Positions 23,797 through 32,357 of a stretch of 59,875 nt of DNA are shown here, piece by piece. The stretch is taken from the IMG/VR virus record IMGVR_UViG_3300023179_008242, positions 1 to 59,875 of that record; one strand, 5' to 3'. Under the pieces are notes generated by a model. That model had not been told where the DNA came from and made no database searches. It saw only the letters and a program-made list of their open reading frames with translations. Every line of letters begins with the position of its first letter. Position 1 is the first letter of the stretch. The DNA comes from a virus. A program made the position numbers and the translations under genes.

Positions 23797-24732
23797 ATGG
23801 GACTTGATCTTGGATCACTTCAGAACGACTATAAGACGCTCAAGGCGGCTGAGGGCGGCGGTGGGTCTTTCCTTGAGAACTTTGTGAGGATGCCGGAGGG
23901 CAAGGGAAGCGTTGTGATGCGCCTCCTCCCGCCAGCCCCCAAGGGCGCCTTCGGCAGGGATGATAACCCCTTCTACCTCGTCACCGCCCTCCACAGGGTG
24001 AACGGCAAGAGCCTGCACGACATACGGGACTATGTTAATGGCAAGTGGGTCGGACGCAATCCGATCTGCGAGTACATGCGGCACCTCTGGAAGGAAAGCG
24101 AGCAGGCTGCGCCCGCGGAGGCAGAGCAGAAGAGGAACCTCTATCGGCAGATCAAGCCGATCGAGAGGTACTACTACAACGTCATCGTCCGCGAGGAGCG
24201 GTCGGAGGACGGCACGGTCAAGAAGAACGTCGGCCCGAAGATTCTCTCCGTGGGCAAGACCGTCCACGAGATCATCTTGAGGGGCATCCTCGGCGACAAG
24301 GAGATGAACCAGGACAGGCTCGGCGACGTGACCGACTTCAAGGCCGGCTACGACTTCAAGCTCGTCAAGACCATCCGCAAGTCGGGCGACCAGAGTTTCC
24401 CGAACTACGAGAGCTCGCACTTCCTTGATCAGAGCCCCGCCGGCGACCCCGACGAGTGCAAGCGGTGGATGGAGAACCTCCACGACCTCAAGGCCCTCAG
24501 GATTCTGAAGACCTACGAGGAGTTGGAGCACGAGCTCCTCGTCCATCTCGGCCTCAAGCAGGAGACCGAGGGAGGCTTCGATCCCACGAAGTACGTCGGC
24601 CGCTCCGCTGCCGCCGAAACGAAGGCTCCCGTCGCGCCGGCCCCGGTCGCCGCCGCGGTCGCCCACGAGTCGGACTCTGACGATTCCGACGCCGACGAGG
24701 ACTTCCTCGAGGAGCTCAGGAAGCTCGGCTGA
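23797..24732 (+). CDS. gp32-like single-stranded DNA-binding protein
   Basis: 311 residues. The N-terminus (LGSLQNDYKTLKAAEGGG) and core (VVMRLLPPAPKGAFG, YLVTALHRVNGKSLHD, GRNPICEYMRHLWKESE) match gp32-like proteins of large phages. The C-terminus is an acidic tail (SDSDDSDADEDFLEEL), as expected for protein-protein contacts in replication. The full His-Cys3 zinc site of T4 gp32 is not visible; only one Cys lies in the region. It is framed by its own promoter and terminator. It should coat ssDNA and recruit helicase and recombinase. Confidence 0.82.
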   Translation: MGLDLGSLQNDYKTLKAAEGGGGSFLENFVRMPEGKGSVVMRLLPPAPKGAFGRDDNPFYLVTALHRVNGKSLHDIRDYVNGKWVGRNPICEYMRHLWKESEQAAPAEAEQKRNLYRQIKPIERYYYNVIVREERSEDGTVKKNVGPKILSVGKTVHEIILRGILGDKEMNQDRLGDVTDFKAGYDFKLVKTIRKSGDQSFPNYESSHFLDQSPAGDPDECKRWMENLHDLKALRILKTYEELEHELLVHLGLKQETEGGFDPTKYVGRSAAAETKAPVAPAPVAAAVAHESDSDDSDADEDFLEELRKLG

Positions 24733-24749
24733 TTCTTTTCTGTCGGAAC

Positions 24750-24785
24750 GGCGTCCCCTGTGGCAATCGGGCCACAGGGGACGCC
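24750..24785 (+). terminator. Perfect 15-bp hairpin terminator after the ssDNA-binding protein gene
   Basis: GGCGTCCCCTGTGGC (24750-24764) pairs without mismatch with GCCACAGGGGACGCC (24771-24785) around a 6-nt loop. The following CTATT is a poor U-tract, so termination may be partial, giving high ssDNA-binding protein and lower UvsX output. Confidence 0.75.
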
Positions 24786-24820
24786 CTATTCCCGCCATTC
24801 GAACACTGAAGGAGACCATC

Positions 24821-26011
24821 ATGGCCAAGGCCAAGAAGAACGAGGATGCGATTCTGGACGAGATACTCTCGTCCACTGGCGGCGAGACCCTGCGCAACGC
24901 GGGCATAGTTCCTTACTATGTCAACACCGGCAACCTCGCCATCAACTACGCCTGCAGCGGAAAGTTCGTCAAGGGAGGCTTTCCGGGCGGACGCATCATC
25001 GAGGCCTTCGGCCCGGAGGCCTCGGGCAAGTCGTTCCTCGGCTACTGTTTCCTGGGAGCAATCCAGAATCAGGGCGGCATAGCGGTTCTCCTTGATTGCG
25101 AGAGGTCCAGCGGCAGCGAGTTCGCGGAGAGGTGTGGGCATGTGAACCCGGACAAGCTCATCGTGTACAGCCCGGTCACCCTCCAGCAGGTCGAGAAGCA
25201 GATAATCTCTGTGGTGAGGGCGATAAGGTCGAAGTTCCCCGACAAGCCGATCGGCATAGTCTGGGACAGCATCGGCGTGAACCCCACGGAGCGCGAGTTC
25301 AGCGAGGTCGAGCTCCCCGACAACCCCACCAAGGCCCAGATCGACGCGGTCGGCCAGGAGCGCCCCGGCGAGCGGGCCAAGTTCGCGAACAAGATTCTGA
25401 GGAGTCTGAACCCGTTCCTCAACGACAACGACGCCACCCTGTACGTCATCAACCAGGTGCGCAAGAAGATCGGCGTTATCTACGGAAACGACGAGACGAC
25501 CAGCGGAGGAGGCGAGGCCCTCAAGTTCTACGCCTCCCTCAGGTTCAGGACCGGCGCCCCCAAGTCGTTCCAGGACAAGGACACGAAGCTGTCCCTCGGG
25601 GTCAACATGACGATTGCCAACAAGAAGAATCGTCACTTCACCCCGGGCATAAAGGTCGAGAACGTCCCTCTCTTCTTCGATTCCGGCATCAACCCTCTCG
25701 GCGGCCTGCTTGACGCCCTCCTTATGGCGAAGCGGGTGGAGCCCGCGAAGGGGGCTGGCAAGTATGCGGTGCTCGCTCCTTGGAACGGCGGCGACGATGG
25801 GGCAACATTCCAACAGGCGAAGTCCGCTCCGTTCGACTCTTCCATACTCATGAAGTATCCGGCGCTCGTCGACGCAGAGAGCCCGGAGGAGGTGTCCGAA
25901 TATCTCAAGGAGTGGTCGGCGGCGATAGCGCTCACCAACAGCGACAGCGTGGAGCAGATCGACACCCACCAGGATGTCGGGCACCTTATCGGCTCGAAGG
26001 ACGAGGACTGA
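24821..26011 (+). CDS. uvsX: UvsX/RecA-family recombinase
   Basis: 396 residues (T4 UvsX has 391). Walker A is GPEASGKS (64-71), followed by AVLLDCERSS, Walker B-like IGIVWDSIG, the L1-region polar stretch and NQVRKKIGVIYGNDETTSGG. The strong start site is AAGGAG 7 nt upstream. It should catalyse strand exchange in recombination-dependent replication together with the gp32-like protein and UvsW. Confidence 0.9.
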   Translation: MAKAKKNEDAILDEILSSTGGETLRNAGIVPYYVNTGNLAINYACSGKFVKGGFPGGRIIEAFGPEASGKSFLGYCFLGAIQNQGGIAVLLDCERSSGSEFAERCGHVNPDKLIVYSPVTLQQVEKQIISVVRAIRSKFPDKPIGIVWDSIGVNPTEREFSEVELPDNPTKAQIDAVGQERPGERAKFANKILRSLNPFLNDNDATLYVINQVRKKIGVIYGNDETTSGGGEALKFYASLRFRTGAPKSFQDKDTKLSLGVNMTIANKKNRHFTPGIKVENVPLFFDSGINPLGGLLDALLMAKRVEPAKGAGKYAVLAPWNGGDDGATFQQAKSAPFDSSILMKYPALVDAESPEEVSEYLKEWSAAIALTNSDSVEQIDTHQDVGHLIGSKDED

Positions 26012-26020
26012 GGCTCCGCC

Positions 26021-26275
26021 CTAGCGCTTGCGTTGTTTTGGCTTGGCCTGGCCTTCGGCCTTGAATTTTACATTCGCCGTCCTGTGCGACTTGTCGCACA
26101 CCGCTGACACCAGGCTGGATATGCCTGCCAGCTGCGACCTTTTGAGTTCGGCCCTCACGACTTGGGTCTTCGCCCCGAAGGCGCGGCAGTACTCTCCGAG
26201 CATTTTCCTGCAGGCAATCGGCAGGAAGAATCGCTTCCTGTCGGAGGTCTCTACCATGAGGCACTTCACAGACAT
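26021..26275 (-). CDS. Small conserved hypothetical protein
   Basis: 84 residues from ATG 26275, with AGGAGGGG upstream on the minus strand, which decides this start over one at 26311. The sequence KCLMVETSDRKRFFLPIACR with a basic C-terminus (KPKQRKR) resembles short proteins seen near recombinase genes of large phages; function unknown. It converges on UvsX with 9 nt between stops. A possible promoter (TTGGCA, 18 nt, TAATTT, minus strand, about 26315-26345) precedes it. Confidence 0.6.
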   Translation of the reverse strand: MSVKCLMVETSDRKRFFLPIACRKMLGEYCRAFGAKTQVVRAELKRSQLAGISSLVSAVCDKSHRTANVKFKAEGQAKPKQRKR

Positions 26276-26438
26276 TTTGCTCCCCTCCTCTCTGCCATTC
26301 CGTTCGCCCAACTAAATTAGACCAACCGCGGGCGTATTGCCAAACCGCCAAAAAACAGTCCATTAAACGGGCGTTTTTGGACAAACCGGTCGCTTTTATT
26401 CAGTCTCTCCGGGATACATATTGCAGAGGGCACAGGCC

Positions 26439-26888
26439 ATGTCGAACTTCGACGCCAGACTAGACAACTTGAGGAATCTTTCCCGCGACCTGGTGCCGTA
26501 CAACTTCCCGCTTGGCCCTGTCGAACTGGAATACTATCTTTCGCCCCTGAAAAGGTCCGAGGCTGAGGCGGACGGATACTCCCTCGTCTTTCACTTCAAC
26601 AGGGCGGCATACAACGACCACTATCTCGAGTCGTTCCAGGTCTACAACAAATACGCCCCGTTCCTCCCTTTCTCTCTGGTTACGAAGCTGGCCAAGAAGG
26701 CGTTGGGGCCGCACCAGCTCGCCCTCGTCGAGTTCTACCAAGAAGACAAGAAGGTCTACTGCTGGAGCGTCTGCCTCGACTCTAGGGGCCGGCCGATAGC
26801 TTCGCCCATGAAGGAGAGGACTGAAACGCGGGAGTTCGAGGGCCTCAGATATGCCTACATGAGGCCCGAACAATTGAATCTGTATTGA
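26439..26888 (+). CDS. Hypothetical protein
   Basis: 149 residues from ATG 26439 with GAGGG 8 nt upstream. Begins SNFDARLDNLRNLSRDL and ends in a compact strand-rich domain (YCWSVCLDSRGRPI). No family recognised. Confidence 0.6.
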   Translation: MSNFDARLDNLRNLSRDLVPYNFPLGPVELEYYLSPLKRSEAEADGYSLVFHFNRAAYNDHYLESFQVYNKYAPFLPFSLVTKLAKKALGPHQLALVEFYQEDKKVYCWSVCLDSRGRPIASPMKERTETREFEGLRYAYMRPEQLNLY

Positions 26889-26921
26889 GCACCGACCCCT
26901 TAATTCAGGAGGTTTTCAACC

Positions 26922-27227
26922 ATGAATTCGGCCGCCAAGAACAAGATACAGAGACTGCTCGTCGAGTACCTGCTCAAGGAGGGCACGCTGGAGCTCGCCC
27001 TCCCGAGCGGGATGGTTCTCGAGGTCGGCGTCACGCAGGAGAACAGGCACGGCGACCAGGAGATAACCCCGGATTACTGCTGGGTGGTGGCATCCCAGAG
27101 AAACCGTTCGGTCTCCATAGACAGGTACAACCTAGGGCTAAGGTACCGCGGCGACAGGGAGATGGTGTGCCAGCAGTCCATCCTTGACGACGACGGAACG
27201 AGCGTCAACATACTTGATGTTCTTTAG
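26922..27227 (+). CDS. Small hypothetical protein
   Basis: 101 residues with AGGAGG (26907-26912) 9 nt before ATG 26922. The protein has a helical N-terminus and a beta-rich rest (WVVASQRNRSVSIDRY). No known domain. A promoter for the next genes begins just after its stop. Confidence 0.6.
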   Translation: MNSAAKNKIQRLLVEYLLKEGTLELALPSGMVLEVGVTQENRHGDQEITPDYCWVVASQRNRSVSIDRYNLGLRYRGDREMVCQQSILDDDGTSVNILDVL

Positions 27228-27236
27228 AAATACGTA

Positions 27237-27265
27237 TTGACCGCTGCATCAATCTGCATTATTCT
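27237..27265 (+). promoter_or_regulatory. Sigma70-like promoter upstream of the helicase pair
   Basis: TTGACC (27237-27242), a 17-nt spacer and TATTCT (27260-27265), 68 nt upstream of the next start. Confidence 0.55.
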
Positions 27266-27332
27266 AAATAAGTGTCGCGATCGACGCACATGTGTGCCGT
27301 CGTGGTTCGGCTCATCGCAGTGGGGATCAAAC

Positions 27333-27608
27333 ATGGTTCAGTCAAAGAAGAGGGTCGGGAAGTCGGAGACGGTTCTTGTGAAGGAGTTCTGTGCCAGGGC
27401 CGGGGACGAGGACTTGCGAACCCTTGCGGATCTCCTGCCTCAGACTATGGCGTTCGACAGGTCGATTGCCTGCGCCATACTGCAGCGGGACAACCAAGTC
27501 GACCGGTGGCTTGCCCAGGCCACGGGGGCCGACGACTGGTTCGTGCGAATCGACTCTATCGGCGACGCGGCCGCCGCCGAGCTTGATCGAAGATCCTCGA
27601 AGAAATAG
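27333..27608 (+). CDS. Small hypothetical protein
   Basis: 91 residues from ATG 27333. Basic N-terminus, then acidic helices (VKEFCARAGDEDLRTLADLL). Upstream in-frame codons overlap the promoter, so the later start is preferred. Its stop lies 20 nt before the Hel308-like helicase. No family recognised. Confidence 0.5.
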   Translation: MVQSKKRVGKSETVLVKEFCARAGDEDLRTLADLLPQTMAFDRSIACAILQRDNQVDRWLAQATGADDWFVRIDSIGDAAAAELDRRSSKK

Positions 27609-27628
27609 GGACGCGGGAACCACCCCTT

Positions 27629-29644
27629 ATGTCTCTCATAACCCTGACCGACCAGAACGACCTTGTTGAGGCCTCTGCCTTCAAGCACGGAAGGTACCCG
27701 TTCGATTACTTCAACAAGGTCCAGAGCAGGGTCTTCGAGGTGCACGATAGGGACTGCAACTGCGTGATAGCGGCCCCCACGGGCGTGGGCAAGACCATAT
27801 GCGCGGAGCTTTTCATGGCCCACGAGGTCAGGAAGAGGGGAGGTAAGGCCATATACCTCGCCCCGCTCCGGGCTCTCGCCAAGGAGAAGATCGACGACTG
27901 GACTTCGCCCGGATCCGTGTTCGACGGCCTCAAGGTGGCCATATGCACGGGCGACTACAGGCTCACGGAGGCGCGCCACAAGGAGCTCGAGGAGGCTGAC
28001 GTGATAGTCATGACCTCTGAGATGTTGTCTTCGCGCTGCAGGAACATGGAGTCGGAGAAGAACGAGTTCCTGAAGGACTGCGGCACGATAGTTGTTGACG
28101 AGTCGCACCTCCTCACTGTCCCGGGTAGGGGCGACCACCTCGAGGTCGGACTCATGAAGTTCTCCAAGATCGCCCGCGACTTGCGGATAGTATTCCTGTC
28201 CGCGACGATGCCAAACGTCGACGAGATCGCGAATTGGGTGGCGTGCAGCCTTGTCAAGAAGGATACCTACCTCATAGTCTCCGACTACAGGCCGTGCCCG
28301 CTCGATATCCACTACGAGGAGTACGAGGTCGCCGAAACCTACGACCAGACCGAGGAGTACAAGGCGGAGAAGGCAGTCGATCTGATCAGGGAATACAAGG
28401 ACGACAAGTTTCTGGTCTTCGTCCACTCCAAGGCCACCGGAGAGAGGATCAGGTCGGCTCTGGCCGATCGGAGGATAGAGTGCGAGTTCCACAACGCCGA
28501 TCTGGAGAAGGAAAAGAGACACGCCGTCGAGGACAGGTTCAAGAACGGCGACTTGAGGGTATTGATCGCGACGAGCACCGTCGCGTGGGGCTGTAATCTT
28601 CCCGCCCGCAGGGTGATCATCGCCGGCGTCCACCGCGGAATGACGGAGGTCGAGACCTACGACATTTTCCAGATGGCAGGCCGAGCCGGCAGGCCGGGGT
28701 ACGACCCTCGTGGCGACGTTTACATCCTTGTGCCTGACAGGAACCCGGATCACCACATCGAGCGCCTATCCGTCCCCAAGAAGATAGAGTCACAGCTGCT
28801 TAACCATACTGGTAGCGAGGACGATCCGCACTACAAGACCCTCGCTTTCCATCTCGTCAGCGACATACATCACGGCTTGATATCTTGCATGGCCGACGTC
28901 CACGACTGGTACGCACGATCCCTCGCGTACTTCCAGTACAAGGAACTCGACGACTTGATAGCCGACAAGACCATAGACCTCCTCCTCAGGGTTGGGGCGA
29001 TCAAGGAGGAGGGTGGCAGGTACGAGGTCACCTCCGTCGGCAAGGTGTCGAGCATGCTTTACTACAGCCCGTTCGACGTCGCCGACCTTCGGCGCAACTT
29101 CAAGCATTTGTTCGCCAAATCCAACGAGTCGAACGATTTGGCCGTCGCCATGGCCCTCGGCAATGTGGATTCCATCCGGAGTGGCTTCGTGACAAGGGCG
29201 GAGAAGGACGAGATGGAGTTCTTCGCCGTCAAGTTCAGGAAGGCCTTCGGCGACTGGCCTGATGGAACCGTAAAAGGCGCCTACGCCTACCATTGCCTCT
29301 TCAACGGGTCTCCCCTTGGCCCCTTCGCGTCCATGGCAAGAGGTCTCCAGATGGACTTTGACAGGCTTGCCAGCGTCCTCAATCTTCTGGATTCGATGGC
29401 CGCCAAATGGAACAAGTCCTCGTTCTTCAGGGATCTTTCTATGCGTATCGCGTATGGCGTGCGCCAGGAACTTGTGGAGTTCTGCAGGCTTCCGGGAGTG
29501 GGAAAGGTTAGGGCCGAGAGGCTGTATGCCGCGGGATTCCGTAGGTCATCCGACATCCTCAAAAACCCCGCCGGGGCAAGCAAGGCTCTCAACATGAAAG
29601 AGGACAAGGTGGCGGACATACTGAACTATATCAAGGGGTCTTAA
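27629..29644 (+). CDS. Hel308/Ski2-like DExH DNA helicase
   Basis: 671 residues. SF2 motifs: Walker A APTGVGKT (49-56), LAPLRALAKEK (Ia), DESH (157-160), FLSATMPN (III), TSTVAWGCNLP (V) and QMAGRAGRPGYD (VI). A C-terminal helix-hairpin-helix (LPGVGKVRAERLYAAG, about residue 620) and an intervening winged-helix/ratchet-sized region match Hel308. Hel308 removes lagging-strand and branched structures at stalled forks and is typical of archaea and eukaryotes. This gives the phage a second repair helicase beside UvsW. Its stop overlaps the convergent gene by 4 nt. Confidence 0.87.
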   Translation: MSLITLTDQNDLVEASAFKHGRYPFDYFNKVQSRVFEVHDRDCNCVIAAPTGVGKTICAELFMAHEVRKRGGKAIYLAPLRALAKEKIDDWTSPGSVFDGLKVAICTGDYRLTEARHKELEEADVIVMTSEMLSSRCRNMESEKNEFLKDCGTIVVDESHLLTVPGRGDHLEVGLMKFSKIARDLRIVFLSATMPNVDEIANWVACSLVKKDTYLIVSDYRPCPLDIHYEEYEVAETYDQTEEYKAEKAVDLIREYKDDKFLVFVHSKATGERIRSALADRRIECEFHNADLEKEKRHAVEDRFKNGDLRVLIATSTVAWGCNLPARRVIIAGVHRGMTEVETYDIFQMAGRAGRPGYDPRGDVYILVPDRNPDHHIERLSVPKKIESQLLNHTGSEDDPHYKTLAFHLVSDIHHGLISCMADVHDWYARSLAYFQYKELDDLIADKTIDLLLRVGAIKEEGGRYEVTSVGKVSSMLYYSPFDVADLRRNFKHLFAKSNESNDLAVAMALGNVDSIRSGFVTRAEKDEMEFFAVKFRKAFGDWPDGTVKGAYAYHCLFNGSPLGPFASMARGLQMDFDRLASVLNLLDSMAAKWNKSSFFRDLSMRIAYGVRQELVEFCRLPGVGKVRAERLYAAGFRRSSDILKNPAGASKALNMKEDKVADILNYIKGS

Positions 29645-30552
29645 CGCCTTCTTCGTCTTCCCCTGACCTTGTCGGTTGCCATACGTACCTTGGCCACGAG
29701 CTCTTTCCTGTCGAGCGTGAGCGTCGACTTGTCTCTGTTGCTTTTCTGAACCCACAGCCCGGCAGACTGCGAGGAACAGTCGGACATGGTCTTGCAGCAC
29801 GAGCAACTTCCCTCGGTTTGCAGTTCGACTTCGATCGCCTCTCCGTCTTCCACGAACACGGTGCTTGAGCTCTGCCCGTTTATCACCAGAGTCACCGGAC
29901 ACCCGTCCAGATCAGGACCCGTGAGAGTCGCCGAAACTTCGCCGGCGCCGACAGCCTCCACGCCACCAGACGCCAGGTATAGACAGCATCCGTTGGTTGT
30001 GATCTTCACCGATGCGGTCTTGCAAACGCACGAACTGCTGGACGAAGAACTGCTGGACGACGAAGAACTCTCCGACGACGAAGAACTCTCCGACGACGAA
30101 GAACTGCTGGATGACGAAGAACTCTCCGACGACGAAGAACTCTCCGACGATGACGACGAATCCTCCACGGATGACGAGCTGCTACTGGGTTCCGTCGTCG
30201 TGGATGAACTTGGCTCTACCGTGGTGCTGCTGGGCTCTTCTGTTGTGGAGGAACTCGGTATGGATGGGACCGTGCCGCCAGCGGCGAATGTGAAGCCATT
30301 CGCCTCGAGAACCTTTTTTGAGAAGGATGGTATTCCGATAGTGCGCGGCTTCTTTTTCTTGAACAATAGGCCGTTGAAGTTGTAGCTTTGTTGGCATTCA
30401 CAGCCGCAGCCGCACTCGAACTCTATGGTTATGGCATCGCAGCAACCCTCTGGAGGACATATCTTCCCGCAGCAGTCCACGAAGCACTGTTGGCTGGGCA
30501 CTACGGCCTTGGCTGGTCTCCCCCTTTTGAACGGCCCGCAACAATTCCCCAT
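29641..30552 (-). CDS. Cys-rich protein with poly-Ser linker
   Basis: 303 residues. The N-terminal 60 residues carry a dozen Cys (GNCCGPF, CCGKICPPEGCC, CGCGCEC). A Ser/Glu/Thr linker spans about 105-185. Then comes a Cys-containing beta domain (CVCKTASVKITTNGCC..., EGSCSCCKTMSDCSS) and a tail ending in five Arg. The style matches the giant protein at 6525-11375, suggesting a common surface or virion role. The start uses GGGAGGT overlapping the previous stop. No family recognised. Confidence 0.7.
   Translation of the reverse strand: MGNCCGPFKRGRPAKAVVPSQQCFVDCCGKICPPEGCCDAITIEFECGCGCECQQSYNFNGLLFKKKKPRTIGIPSFSKKVLEANGFTFAAGGTVPSIPSSSTTEEPSSTTVEPSSSTTTEPSSSSSSVEDSSSSSESSSSSESSSSSSSSSSSESSSSSESSSSSSSSSSSSSCVCKTASVKITTNGCCLYLASGGVEAVGAGEVSATLTGPDLDGCPVTLVINGQSSSTVFVEDGEAIEVELQTEGSCSCCKTMSDCSSQSAGLWVQKSNRDKSTLTLDRKELVAKVRMATDKVRGRRRRR
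30034..30180. repeat. 15-nt repeat tract encoding poly-Ser/Glu
   Basis: About nine near-identical 15-nt units of the type GACGAAGAACTCTCC or GACGAAGAACTGCTG in tandem. On the minus strand they encode SSSSS/ESSSS stretches. Such tracts expand and contract by slippage, so length may vary between genomes or be misassembled. Confidence 0.85.
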
Positions 30553-30798
30553 CTACCTCCCGAAGAACCCGTCGGGGTACTCGATTTTCACTGTTCCATT
30601 GCCGTCCGTAGCCTCCCCGGTCTTGGGATCTTCCACCCACCACCTGACCTGCTCCACAGGTATGCCCAGATCGTCCATGTGGCATCTGTCGCTCGGGCTG
30701 ACAGGCATGTGCAGTGTTTCTCCCTCGACTAGAATTGCGACCTTGCATCGCTCGTTCGCCCTGTCAAAAAGTAGGCAGTTTCCGCAGATTGGTTCCAT
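30553..30798 (-). CDS. Small Cys-motif hypothetical protein
   Basis: 81 residues, AGGTG 4 nt before ATG 30798. Four Cys (CGNCLLF, RCKV, DRCHMD) could bind a metal. TAAATAAC on the minus strand 25 nt upstream resembles a late promoter with a leader. It directly precedes and abuts the Cys/poly-Ser gene, so they form an operon. Confidence 0.6.
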   Translation of the reverse strand: MEPICGNCLLFDRANERCKVAILVEGETLHMPVSPSDRCHMDDLGIPVEQVRWWVEDPKTGEATDGNGTVKIEYPDGFFGR

Positions 30799-30823
30799 GT
30801 GTCACCTGTGTGTTATTTAGGCT

Positions 30824-30851
30824 TTGAAATCTGGCATTAGAAGAGTATAAT
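30824..30851 (+). promoter_or_regulatory. Sigma70-like promoter of the dNMP kinase gene
   Basis: TTGAAA (30824-30829), a 16-nt spacer and TATAAT (30846-30851), a full consensus -10, 19 nt before the start codon. Confidence 0.7.
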
Positions 30852-30869
30852 GCCAATAAGGAGGACGAC

Positions 30870-31472
30870 ATGATAGTAGGGGTTGCCGGGCAGCTCAGGC
30901 AGGGAAAAGATGTGGCCGCCGACCACATCGCCAGAGAATTGGGCCTCGGTCGAGGCGCCTTCGCAGGCAGCGTCAAGCAGGCTTTTTGCGAGTACTTTGG
31001 CGTGGATATGGAATTCGTCGAGCGCTGGAAGGTGATTCATGACCCTCCGCCGGGCTTCAAGATCAACGTCAGAAAGGCCCTTCAGTTCATAGGTGACGGG
31101 TTCCGCGGGATCAAGGAGGAGGTCTGGATAGAGACCTTTTTCAGAAAGTCGCCGAAGGGCGTGGTGATTTCAGATGTCAGATACAGGAACGAGCTCGCGG
31201 CGGTCAGGCAGAGGGGCGGATTTAACATGCTGATGTTCCGCCCGGGATTCCTGAATGACGACCCAAACGGATCCGAATCCCAGATACGCAGGTTTGTCGA
31301 TCGCTTTTTGGAGGACGGCAAAGAGGGCAGGGTCGAGGCCGAGGGAGATTTCGGCCTGGTGGATTTTTTCATCGTCAACGACGGCACGATCGACGACCTT
31401 TACGCGAAGATCGACGAGATGGTGATTCCATTTCTGAAGCGATCAGGGATGGCCAGGTGCGCCTCACGATGA
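30870..31472 (+). CDS. Deoxynucleoside monophosphate kinase-like protein
   Basis: 200 residues, start fixed by AAGGAGG 5 nt upstream. The nucleotide-binding loop GVAGQLRQGKDVAADHI and the later ISDVRYRNELAAVRQRGG fit the T4 gp1/dNMP kinase family, which phosphorylates dNMPs (in T4 including modified dCMP). The T4 enzyme is slightly longer (241). The 3' end overlaps the convergent gene by 98 nt, the largest overlap in the window. Together with ThyX it points to phage-run nucleotide metabolism. Confidence 0.75.
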   Translation: MIVGVAGQLRQGKDVAADHIARELGLGRGAFAGSVKQAFCEYFGVDMEFVERWKVIHDPPPGFKINVRKALQFIGDGFRGIKEEVWIETFFRKSPKGVVISDVRYRNELAAVRQRGGFNMLMFRPGFLNDDPNGSESQIRRFVDRFLEDGKEGRVEAEGDFGLVDFFIVNDGTIDDLYAKIDEMVIPFLKRSGMARCASR

Positions 31473-31917
31473 AGCTCGGGAAGCTCTCCGCCAGCCAGTC
31501 GCGGAACCCAAACCCAGGCCTGGATTCGACGTACTGTTCGAAGTTGCTCGCATTTTTGTCGATCTGCGACACGACTATGTCTTCTGGGCCAATCTCGACC
31601 CCCTGCCGCTTCCTCCAAGTGTACGCGGATCCTGTTTCGTAGGTGCCCGGGGGGATGTCTATCGTGTACACGCCCTCCCTGAATCTTGCCACCACATAAA
31701 CATGGACTTCGCCGATTGACTGCGAGACGGTAGCGGCCTCAACTCCGTGGCCCTCCAGCACGCCGGCGATGGCGTCTGCTATGGAGTGGCATATGCCCCC
31801 GTACCCGAACTCTTCGTCGTGTCCGTCTGAGTCTTGTGTCCACGCGTCGTACACCGATTGAGCCTCGCGGGCAATCTGTGGAAGCATGGGGGTCAAGGAT
31901 GACACGGAAGGATCCAT
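31375..31917 (-). CDS. Transglutaminase/papain-fold-like hypothetical protein
   Basis: 180 residues. C43 in GGICHSIADAI, H72 in GEVHVYVV and D87 in YTIDIPPG fall in the order and spacing of a transglutaminase-like Cys-His-Asp triad. The C-terminal part contains GFRDWLAESF, the F-x-x-W-L motif here near the C-terminus, then a Ser/Arg-rich end. The start overlaps the preceding stop (TAATG). Enzymatic function is inferred from residue order only. Confidence 0.55.
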   Translation of the reverse strand: MDPSVSSLTPMLPQIAREAQSVYDAWTQDSDGHDEEFGYGGICHSIADAIAGVLEGHGVEAATVSQSIGEVHVYVVARFREGVYTIDIPPGTYETGSAYTWRKRQGVEIGPEDIVVSQIDKNASNFEQYVESRPGFGFRDWLAESFPSFIVRRTWPSLIASEMESPSRRSSRKGRRSCRR

Positions 31918-32315
31918 TACGGAGTTCCTGCGGCGGGAGGCGGCTGGAAATCTTGAGACAGAAGTTTGTCTAGTTCGTCTATCGGCACGACGAAGGTTCC
32001 CTCGTCTGCCTCACCCTCCATCCTTCGGATGCCGTCTTTTCCTTGTCTGTATCTTCTGTCGTTTATTGCTCGGTCTTCAATCGTCCTCACGACGGCGTGG
32101 GTCGGCGACCCGTCGGAGTCTCTGATGATCTTGACCACTCGGTACGCGCCTAGGTTTTTTATGTCCTTGCCCAGGGAGTAGAAACTCCCGACCTGCGGCT
32201 CCTCGCCCAGATCGTCGGGGTTTATCCCGAGTTCGTCGCTTATCGCGTCGATGTAGGGGGTGCTGACTTCCCGCTCCTTGTCTTCTACGAATTTCCTGAA
32301 CGATTTTGGTCTCAT
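31917..32315 (-). CDS. Tag-like hypothetical protein
   Basis: 132 residues beginning MRPKSFRKFVEDKERE, a variant (F-x-x-F-V-E) of the N-terminal tag and closer to T4's Y-x-x-F-I. A TATATA box at 32323-32328 lies 7 nt before the ATG, with no Shine-Dalgarno. The body has SH3-like strands (GAYRVVKIIRDSDGSPTHAV). Function unknown. Confidence 0.6.
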   Translation of the reverse strand: MRPKSFRKFVEDKEREVSTPYIDAISDELGINPDDLGEEPQVGSFYSLGKDIKNLGAYRVVKIIRDSDGSPTHAVVRTIEDRAINDRRYRQGKDGIRRMEGEADEGTFVVPIDELDKLLSQDFQPPPAAGTP

Positions 32316-32357
32316 CGCAAAGTATATAGAGTCCGTGACTCTTTATTGGGGGATTAG

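Noticed and set aside
24045-24428. Arg/Gly-rich ORFs inside the ssDNA-binding protein gene
   Set aside because: Out-of-frame products of a highly conserved gene; no independent start site.
32328-32342. Hairpin AGAGTC/GACTCT before the gene at 32358
   Set aside because: Stem of six pairs with a 3-nt loop and no conserved context; likely chance.
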